25,819 nucleotides of DNA from positions 48,954-74,772 of the forward strand of contig KN887188.1 in NCBI GenBank assembly GCA_000934455.1. Direction: 5' to 3'. Source of the stretch: Apostichopus parvimensis (lineage: Eukaryota > Echinodermata > Holothuroidea > Aspidochirotida > Stichopodidae). The notes below the pieces were generated by a model. That model was not told where the DNA came from. It worked only from the letters and a program-made list of their open reading frames with translations, and ran no database searches. The position numbers were made by a program, and so were the translations under genes. Below are positions 20,401-25,819 of the stretch, piece after piece; the first letter of the stretch is position 1, and the number at the start of each line of letters is the position of its first letter.

Positions 20401-22179
20401 AGAATTGTTCTTCATGAAGTTTCTCCTTTAGTCTAGCACAAAATATTGAACAGGTACCAACCATTTACCATGTCAACCATGCAGCTTGTACACTAGCCAG
20501 GCTAGGCTGTACACTCTTAGCTATGAAATTGTGGTAGGGTCTAGGTTCAGTTGCACGTACAGAAGGGGCCCGGGGGCTGTGACCCCCTATTGCCATCGCC
20601 AGTCAGTTGAAAATAGTCTTAATAGTTCTTAACATTTGTATTTCTTTGGGGGATGCAGGGGGGGGGGGAGTTGGGAAGGGGTAGGGAGTACCCCCTAACA
20701 TGGAAGTTGGCTTCAACAATGCCAGGGCCACACTTCCTTTACCCACCTTTGACCATTATGTAATATAGTTCATGCCCCCATCTAACTCAGTTGGGGGATA
20801 AACTTTTAAGGGAATTTCGAAACCCGGTCCCCACCCCCACCCCCACTCCTCAGACATTTGAAAACCTGCAGAAGCCACTGACTATGCATCAGTGTATATA
20901 AGCGTGAAAATACTGGCTTTGTCAGGATTTTAAACAACTGTTGTGATAATGGTGAGAGATGTGAAATAGTTTTGGAGTGTGTACGATTACACAGTTGAGG
21001 TAGGTGCGAAAGGAGGAGGTAATGGGCGATGACTGGGAAGAGCCTCAAGGGGCGCAGTACTAAAGTATGACCAGTTATTAGGCTTAGAAAGGTAGAATAG
21101 TAGAGTACAGTACCATTGCTTGTAAATAACCAAACCAGGCAGTTTGAGGTGTTTCAAGAGTAATTTAGAGGGTTTACAGCAGACTGCAAAGATGAGCAGC
21201 CTCAAATAATGAATTGATTCTGGTAAGTTGCACATTTTAGTGTCTGCTGTACCTGACACAATATCAATTCTGATTCCCGTCCTGTGTGTCTCACATTTCT
21301 ATTCATGTTTGCCTGTTATAACTGATGTATGTATGTTTATCCCTTCTGTGTATAACAGTCCCTTATGGTTAGCATCTGTATCAGAAGATTGCACAGCGTG
21401 TGTCACAGAACTGCAACCTCAGCTTAAACAAATGTAAGTAACCAATTTTTTGTGTTTGGTTAACCAGCATGATTTGCATTTACTTTGCATTTACAGGAAA
21501 GGTTATTCCACTGCAACTTTCAGTTGTGAGGATTGAATAAGCACCTCAAGGTGTTTATATAAGTTGCAAAATAATTGTGAGATAAGCAAGGAAAACCTGC
21601 AGTGGATCTGTCGTTGTGTTTATTTTCAAAACTTATGAAACGTGCGAAAATATCAGTGATGATTATGAAGGAAATGTCAAACAGTAAAAATGTTTTTCAC
21701 ATTTCCTGTTTATGTAGAATCATGACTCATTCAGTCGTTTATTGTTTTCTTAACTAAGTCTGGCAATGAGAGGGATGGTGTAAGGTGACATTGGGTGGCA
21801 AACGCAGTTGAAGATTACAATGGTCCAACTTCTTTCATGTGTTTTGGAAACTGTCTGATCAAGACCTTCCAATTTCATATTCTGATGACCTGTAACAAGG
21901 AAGCAGGAAAAGCTACTTTGTTCCTAGCTCTGTTGAAAGTTAAACGCCTATCACTCAGGCACTCATTGGACGAGACTGTCGATACAGTTAAGCTTTTTTT
22001 GTACGGTTTTAAATAGAAAATTTGATTTTGTTACCTACAGCTATCGCAGCTACAGTCATAATGATTTTGTCCAGGGTGTATCATGGGATACATTGAGCAA
22101 CAGACTCTTAACATGTGGATGGGATCGACAAGTCATCACCCACGACGTCAAGCTTGCCTCAGATAGTGACACCTCTTGA
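11358..22179 (+). CDS. wdr77: Methylosome protein 50 / WD repeat protein 77, complete, eight exons
   Basis: Exons: 11358-11427, 14302-14487, 15295-15436, 16879-16999, 17585-17711, 18447-18558, 21359-21433 and 22041-22179. The joined length of 972 bases codes 323 residues plus TGA; human WDR77 has 342, with a longer N-terminus. All junctions are GT..AG with matching phases. WD40 blades are recognisable throughout: LGASGLTGRTWAGSLWFY (29-46), CSAGVQT, AIEVWQL (87-93), VKIWDLS (134-140) with TFKGHTSKVTCVA, DGSILLWDTR (174-183), LASVSEDC and LTCGWDRQV. Arg37 and Trp39 correspond to human Arg52 and Trp54; Trp54 is reported at the PRMT5 interface. WDR77 is the obligate partner of PRMT5, presenting histone H4/H2A and Sm proteins for symmetric arginine dimethylation in cytoplasm and nucleus. 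The reading frame is intact, so the gene looks functional. Confidence 0.93.
11581..12574 (+). repeat. Dispersed repeat, copy 2, interrupted by a nested insert
   Basis: Homologous to 3181-3680 on both sides of the insert at 12005-12473. This copy carries an internal inverted repeat, CCTTTCCGCCATAGG near 11770 with CCTATGGTGGAAAGG near 11830, which could form a long hairpin. Confidence 0.8.
12005..12473. mobile_element. Nested MITE-like insert with inverted CAATT.CGGACACC ends
   Basis: The uninterrupted repeat at 3181-3680 has no such sequence, which defines an insert of about 469 bp flanked by TA on each side. The left end contains CAATTCCGGACACCTAAG (12018-12035). The right end contains the complement of CAATTTCGGACACCCCTAAG (12424-12443), and a second, weaker copy of that motif lies further out. 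TA flanks suggest a Tc1/mariner-type target, unproven. Confidence 0.65.
14302..14487 (+). CDS. wdr77: wdr77 exon 2
   Basis: Residues 24-85, phase 1 in and out, with acceptor TTTTCACAG and donor CAG|GTACGT. It carries the most conserved block, GASGLTGRTWAGSLW, including the Trp aligned with human Trp54, and CSAGVQTKAGITEVQW. Confidence 0.92.
14488..15294 (+). other. wdr77 intron 2
   Basis: Donor GTACGT and acceptor CTCTATCCCCTCAG. It includes a truncated SINE body at 14525-14790. The remainder shows nothing recognisable. Confidence 0.8.
14525..14790 (+). mobile_element. 5'-truncated SINE remnant
   Basis: GGGCAAGGTACTTTATCTCC and CCACCCAGGTGTATAACTGG are typical of an invertebrate SINE body. 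The end CTATATAAATCTAATTATTA is also in character. The tRNA-like head is missing. Recognised by pattern only; a repeat library would confirm it. Confidence 0.5.
15295..15436 (+). CDS. wdr77: wdr77 exon 3
   Basis: Residues 86-132 plus two bases of codon 133. It enters in phase 1 after CCCCTCAG and leaves at CT|GTAAGT. It encodes AIEVWQLINS, the EHNNIVHSISI strand and the VSGSADC turn, matching human KYEHDDIVSTVSV and AVSGSKDIC. Confidence 0.92.
15437..16878 (+). other. wdr77 intron 3
   Basis: Donor GTAAGT and acceptor CCCCCTTTTCAG. It contains the 313-bp hAT MITE at 15788-16100. Nothing else is recognised. Confidence 0.8.
15788..16100. mobile_element. hAT-type MITE, 313 bp, with intact target duplication
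   Basis: The ends are perfect 14-bp inverted repeats (CAGGCGCGTAGCCA and its complement). An 8-bp duplication, ATAGAGCC, flanks both sides (15780-15787 and 16101-16108). An 8-bp duplication and CAG-starting ends are hAT hallmarks. G and C runs lie just inside the ends. The interior AATTTTCTTGTACGC and GCTTAGATAGT blocks are shared with the 24581-25583 element. No transposase is encoded. Confidence 0.92.
16879..16999 (+). CDS. wdr77: wdr77 exon 4
   Basis: Residues 133-173. It completes a split Leu codon and ends in phase 0 at CAG|GTAAAC. It holds a textbook WD blade: VKIWDLS, then FKGHTSKVTCVACSP, then DVFLSCSQ. Confidence 0.92.
17000..17584 (+). other. wdr77 intron 4
   Basis: Donor GTAAAC and acceptor TGTGTTTTAACAG. 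No repeat or gene was recognised in it. Confidence 0.8.
17585..17711 (+). CDS. wdr77: wdr77 exon 5
   Basis: Residues 174-215 plus one base, donor TCTG|GTGAGT. It encodes DGSILLWDTRKSYPARK and SLPTCVTWKPGETHVFAS, matching human RILLWDTRCPKP and TSLAWHPQQSEVFVFG. Its 3' end and donor are duplicated at 17857-17993. Confidence 0.92.
17665..17993 (+). repeat. Tandem duplication of the exon 5 3' end with its donor
   Basis: Unit 1 (about 17665-17835) covers the end of exon 5 plus intron. Unit 2 (about 17857-17993) repeats ACCCACCTGTG.CACCTGG, CTCATGTATTTGC.TCTGG, AGTATCAGACAATTT and GCTGGAATGCTGTTGATG. Unit 2 has lost 8 bases of the coding part, so it is out of frame, but its donor (GGTAAGTAT) is closer to consensus than the real one (GGTGAGTAT). 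Confidence 0.88.
17712..18446 (+). other. wdr77 intron 5
   Basis: Donor GTGAGT and acceptor TTATCTTCTCACAG. Apart from the exon 5-derived duplicate, nothing is recognised. Confidence 0.8.
18447..18558 (+). CDS. wdr77: wdr77 exon 6
   Basis: Residues 216-252 plus two bases, donor AAA|GTAAGT. It encodes GDQVGNLMLQDTRGD and HSRSIHRVAFSNK, matching human GDENGTVSLVDTKS and HSQCVTGLVFSPH. Its last ~40 bases with the donor recur in decayed form through intron 6. Confidence 0.9.
18640..19500 (+). repeat. Degenerate repeats derived from the exon 6 3' end
   Basis: The exon 6 string TATTCATAGAGTAGCATT recurs near 18733 (ATATTCATAGAGTAGCATTG) and 19413 (TATTCATAGAGTAGCATTG). A worn form lies near 19150 (CACAGAGTAGCTTTG). 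Shorter relatives beginning AGCTCACAGT or AGCTCACATT lie near 19045 and 19304, and several keep donor-like GTAAG after an A-rich stretch. Spacing is irregular (about 200-250 bp). Confidence 0.75.
19544..20122 (+). repeat. 49-bp minisatellite, 12 copies
   Basis: The unit contains AGGCCTGAACAGTACACATT, CACAGTATAAGTGTGAG and TTCTATACTAAT, repeating every 49 bp from 19549. Copies are nearly identical. Three carry AATTGG instead of AATAGG, and a 5-bp insertion precedes copy 11. The last copy ends at CACAGTATAA. High homogeneity indicates recent expansion, so copy number probably varies between individuals. Confidence 0.97.
21359..21433 (+). CDS. wdr77: wdr77 exon 7
   Basis: Residues 253-277 plus two bases; acceptor TATAACAG and donor AT|GTAAGT. 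It encodes PLWLASVSEDCTACV, aligning with human PFLASLSEDCSLAVL. Confidence 0.9.
21434..22040 (+). other. wdr77 intron 7
   Basis: Donor GTAAGT and acceptor TTGTTACCTACAG. An open stretch at 21795-22016 has no domain or splice support. Nothing else is recognised. Confidence 0.75.
22041..22179 (+). CDS. wdr77: wdr77 exon 8 with stop
   Basis: Residues 278-323. It encodes YSHNDFVQGVSWDTLSN and LTCGWDRQVITHDV, aligning with human AHRDFVRDATWSPLNH and TTVGWDHQVVHHVV. TGA lies at 22177-22179, and the tail after the last blade is short and acidic (ASDSDTS). Confidence 0.92.
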
Positions 22180-22870
22180 TGATGCCAGTGCAAAGAGCTA
22201 GGAGCAGTTCTGTTCCTCCCGTCGTCATGGTTTTTGTTTGTCCGATGCAGCATTAAGTGTTACTCTCATAAAGCATTTTTTATGAAACACCCCAGCAACT
22301 TTTAGTTTTGTGTAAGCATGTCGTCGTAAAGTGCTTATGAATGGCTTTTCTTGTTACATGAGGCATAACAGCAGTTGACTTTTGTTCATGTTAAGAAACT
22401 TTGTATCGATTCAACTCTATACTTGTGGCTGGTTTGAAGTACGAAGAGTGGATTGTGTTATTCATGAAATAAGCTGTAAAGTTGTAAAGCAGGTGACATT
22501 TTGGACAGCCATGATCTCAGTTGGCTTTGTGAATTGCTAATATTCCCAAAAAACAATTTCCAAAGTGGTTAAAATTTACGTGTTTCGAATGTTGCGGCGT
22601 TCAGCATTCTATGGATGCTCTATACATGAAAGTCGCCACATTCCGCAGTCAGAGAAAATAAGAGTGTTCGTCCTTTGATCCACACTTTACCTTTGCTACC
22701 AAAATCTACGAATCTTCAAATTGAATGTATCCAAATCCCCACCCCCTTCCCTTCCCCTCCCGTCACCTCCACCAGAAAGCGGAACGTTTTGAAATTTTCC
22801 GAAGAACTTCTGTGTAATTAATAGTTCATGGATGTATTTTAAATGAAGAATAAAAAGGTTTGTTGTTTTA
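22180..22870 (+). other. wdr77 3' UTR (presumed)
   Basis: Non-coding sequence after the stop, up to just past the first AATAAA. No element is recognised apart from a C-rich run near 22735-22765. Confidence 0.5.
22849..22854 (+). terminator. wdr77: Candidate wdr77 polyadenylation signal, proximal
   Basis: AATAAA followed within 20 bases by a GT-rich stretch (GGTTTGTTGTTTT). This is the first such signal after the stop codon, 670 bases downstream. Confidence 0.5.
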
Positions 22871-24580
22871 AAGTGGCTGAAATTAACATCAAAATGCAAA
22901 CGAGGGCTGTAATCTTGATACTTTATGAAAATTGAAGTATGAAGTTTGTTGTAGATCAAACTGACTTTAATGTTAAATGTGACTAACTTATTTGATCTGT
23001 CAAAAATAATTACAACGAGTAGAACGGTTGCTAATGAATTATGTGGACTTTCAATTGTTACTGTGAACTCTTCTGGATCACTGCAACGTTTGCTGTATGT
23101 ATGTTATGCTTGATATGTTGAACGAAGCATAGTTGAGAAGTGGGAACACAAGATTACTGCTACTACATGGCATGGGTATGATGTTCATCTGTGATTTGTT
23201 TCATATCATGTTCACCAAACACATTTTAAACATTCATCAAACACTTCCATCGATGAGTTTATATCAGCACTGCAAGGACTTTAAAACAACTACAAACATT
23301 GTTTTTTTTTTATATTATGAGGTACAATAATAAGCAGCAGTCCATTAGGTGTAGAAAGTCATGAATGCTTTATATAAAATAAAAAAACATCTTACATACA
23401 GAAGTAACAGTGGGATGTTGTGCATTAAAATAGCATAACTACATTATTCTGATGTCTTCGCCGTATGGAAAACTGTTTCTTGTGTTTATTTAGTTTTATT
23501 ATTTTCAAGTGACTTTTAAAAATTACTCAAAGAAAAAAAGGCTCAAAATTGAATTGATTTCTATGTTTGTTTTTTTTCATTTTTCCTTGGTTATTTTGAC
23601 CTTGTATTGGATAGGGTTCCAACTATGCTTTAGGGGATGTGAAGTTATTAATACCATTATGTCTGTAGTTTTTAGGTTTGACCCCATAACCTCATTAATA
23701 TTCATAAGGCCTGCACAAAAACAATAGGGCGCACCTTCTCGCTATATATAATACATCTGCACAGCAAGTATGACCAAAACAAGTGTCACACATGCACACT
23801 CACACATACTAGCATTATACATAGCTTTCTAGGACAGTGGCTCAGCATCACCACTTGTGGGACCCTGATGGTCACTGTCTTACACATGTTGACACAAACT
23901 CCTTGTAGTATGACACTGTGTCATAAGTGTGTGAAACAATCTGTGTGAAATAGGTATACTTATGTAATACAAGGAGAGGTCTAGCGCCATCTATTAAGCA
24001 TAGCCTACACATATGACTGCACAGGCATCCAGACATGACATAACAGTTAAGAAGTTTGGAATTGGACCTGTGAATCCATGTAAGTATCATCTTTGATTTG
24101 GGCAATTAAACTGTTGATATGTTTTATACGGGCTCCTTTGCTGGAGGTTTGCATATGTGTGTGTTAGGTGTATAAAATTGCTTTAAGCTCATCCTTTTAT
24201 CTTACATTTATTTTGCTAGCCTAACATACACAATGTACGGCCTAGGCCTAACACACATGCTACTAATGTTTAGTCATACTGCACTTTGCCACTATAGCAT
24301 TAGGTCTAGCCTGTAGGCCTACTTATATTTTAATGGATGATATAGGCCTAGCCTATAATCTATTTTGTTTGGTTTTTGCAACACATGAGATAACATGAAT
24401 ATACTGCTAGCTATGGACCCTTTCAAGAGACTGAGCAATTACCATGATCATTGAGTCGGTCAGCGTGTAGCCTAGGCCTAAACATGATGAATGATAGTAT
24501 AGTAAAGGCTTCATAATTGACGCACCTTCAAATATTACTAGCAACGATACAGCTCCAGGCAACCTTAAACTATTTGCAGC
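22871..24580. other. Intergenic, no gene recognised
   Basis: AT-rich DNA. AGGCCTAGG-type palindromes cluster at 24238-24475. Open stretches are short and lack splice context, domains or signal peptides. Confidence 0.45.
23378..23383 (+). terminator. Candidate wdr77 polyadenylation signal, distal
   Basis: A second AATAAA, about 1.2 kb after the stop. It could serve a longer 3' UTR, or it may be chance in AT-rich DNA. Confidence 0.25.
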
Positions 24581-25583
24581 CAGTGGCGTCGGGCCCATTG
24601 GGGCCCGGGGGGGGGGGGCACGGGCCCCCCCAAATTTTGTCAAAGGTGTCATAAAATGTTGTCATAATTTAAAAAAAAAAAAGGGTTTTCGAACAGTGTC
24701 ACGACTGAATTTCTTGTAGGGCCTACGAGAAATCGGGCTTCTGTTGACTGCTTGGTCAATGGTTGTTGATATTCAGTCAAACGAAAGAGTTAAATAATTA
24801 CTGGTTGATAACTAATGAACCAAATGTGCCATCAACGCTGCCATCGTTGAACAATATTATATATACGTAGTCCCAGAGTAAGTGCAACCCGTTACCTTTG
24901 CCAAAGTCAGTCAATTTTCCATGAAAAAATGGCAAATTTTTCTAAGCCTGTAACAAAGTTCGGAAAGTTAAGATAAATGTAGTGAACAGAGATTATGGGA
25001 CTCCATGTGAACTTCTTGCAATCAGTTCGCTAAAAGGTCCACCAGGATAAATTTTCCTCATGATCTGATAGGTAGTTTCGAAAAATGAATAATAATAATC
25101 ATTTCAAATACAGTCACAATTAACCTGGAAAATAATCACTTTATTATCGCACGTTTTACCTTAGGTTTCGCTACTTTCGCTTTTTCTGCCCATGTTTTCA
25201 AGCGGCATAGCTCTTTCTTCACCCAGGTCACCACTTATCACGGGCATGGGCGGCGATCATGGATCAGCCAGCACAAAAATGTTTCGATTTCTTAAATTTT
25301 GGGCGCTTCTGGTAGACGAGGAAGTGGTAAACTGAGGAATAAATGGCGATCACTTCCTTCGAGAATATTTCCCAAAATAAAAAATTGCCGGAAATTTTTA
25401 TCAATTTTAGGGGTGTTGCTTACTGCCATAAGGCACGGGAAGTGCCGTTTCCTGCAATCTGAGGGGTCTGCCAGACGAAAAATTTTCTTGTACGCTGCGC
25501 GCCAACACGTGGTGGCGCTCCGCTTAGATAGTCATCACCTGCTCACGGGCCCCCCAAAAATTTATTTTCGCACGACGCCCCTG
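24581..25583. mobile_element. Non-autonomous hAT element, 1,003 bp
   Basis: It starts CAGTGGCGTCG and ends with the complement of CAGGGGCGTCG. TTTGCAGC is duplicated on both sides (24573-24580 and 25584-25591), the 8-bp target size of hAT elements. A G run at 24606-24619 and a CCCCCC run near 25550 lie inside the ends. The interior near 25437-25530 matches the intron 3 MITE (GAAGTGCC, AATTTTCTTGTACGC, GCTTAGATAGT). No transposase frame is seen. Confidence 0.88.
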
Positions 25584-25591
25584 TTTGCAGC

Positions 25592-25819
25592 GAAGCAGAG
25601 ATACATATTTCATGATTTTGAATCCACTTCAGGTAGGCTTTGTGCTGATGACATTTTTTATTTGAAGCTTTTAACCCCCCACCCAACCCCCCCCCCCAGT
25701 TTTGCACGTATTTTTGGCATTTTTAAATGTTACTCACTACATATAACCAAAATAACCTCCACATGATATCATTACTCTCTGGGACCTAAGCTTAGATGCT
25801 CAGAGCATAACAAACAGTA
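25592..25819. other. Intergenic end of window
   Basis: Contains a C-rich tract (about 25674-25698). No gene is recognised. Confidence 0.4.

Larger units (their letters stand above)
18559..21358 (+). other. wdr77 intron 6
   Basis: The largest downstream intron, with acceptor TGTGTATAACAG. The first kilobase is a series of decayed copies of the exon 6 end. Then comes the 49-bp minisatellite, and then a stretch rich in G and C runs (20560-20860) that may be a worn transposon. Confidence 0.8.

Noticed and set aside
20560-20870. Possible further hAT element in intron 6 (G runs, C runs, CCACTG end)
   Set aside because: The putative ends do not form an inverted repeat and I found no 8-bp duplication. 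It is noted only as a G/C-run-rich stretch.
25299-25766. 155-codon open frame near the window end
   Set aside because: It overlaps the right half and target duplication of the hAT element and runs out beyond it. It has no domain and includes a translated C run.
1-25819. CRISPR array, prokaryotic operon or phage-like content
   Set aside because: The only regular array is the 49-bp minisatellite, which has no unique spacers. Genes are intron-split with eukaryotic splice sites.

Overview
This window is animal nuclear DNA. Short coding exons with GT..AG junctions and consistent phases sit in long, AT-rich introns packed with non-autonomous transposons, SINEs and simple repeats. One gene is clearly recognisable, the PRMT5 cofactor WDR77/MEP50. 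The many AGGCCTAGG-type palindromes, the repeat types and the invertebrate-like gene sequences suggest a marine deuterostome, most likely an echinoderm such as a sea cucumber. That assignment is inference from repeat style and is not proven here.

Region 1 (1 to about 9,060) holds two tandem copies of an immunoglobulin-like receptor gene, both on the + strand. Copy A is cut by the window start, so only its last exon is visible (545-1503): the end of an Ig fold, a Thr/Pro-rich stem with a 28-residue repeat, one membrane helix and a cytoplasmic tail with four tyrosine motifs, the last fitting the ITIM consensus. Copy B (4159-7358) shows all three exons: signal peptide plus Ig domain 1, half of Ig domain 2, then the rest of the fold with stem, membrane helix and tail. 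As written, copy B carries a 1-base deletion that ends the protein just before the membrane helix and would leave a soluble product of about 255 residues. The homology runs from 1 to about 3180 and from 5890 to about 9058, including about 1.7 kb of 3' flank. In both copies this flank contains a decayed piece of the tail exon and a minus-strand fold resembling a hammerhead ribozyme core.

Region 2 (3181-4158 and 9061-11357) is intergenic. It contains a dispersed repeat, a 548-bp MITE flanked by TTAA, a G/C-run-bounded element and a tRNA-derived SINE.

Region 3 (11358-22179) is a complete wdr77 gene. Its eight exons splice in frame to a 323-residue WD40 protein. The introns hold a second copy of the dispersed repeat with a nested insert, a truncated SINE, a hAT MITE with perfect 8-bp target duplications, and a 12-copy 49-bp minisatellite. 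The 3' ends of exons 5 and 6, with their splice donors, are locally duplicated into the following introns.

Region 4 (22180-25819) holds the wdr77 3' UTR, intergenic DNA with no recognisable gene, and a 1,003-bp non-autonomous hAT element related to the one in intron 3.

The two gene systems look unrelated in function. The Ig genes resemble a fast-changing, lineage-specific surface receptor family with inhibitory-type signalling tails. wdr77 is a conserved housekeeping gene.
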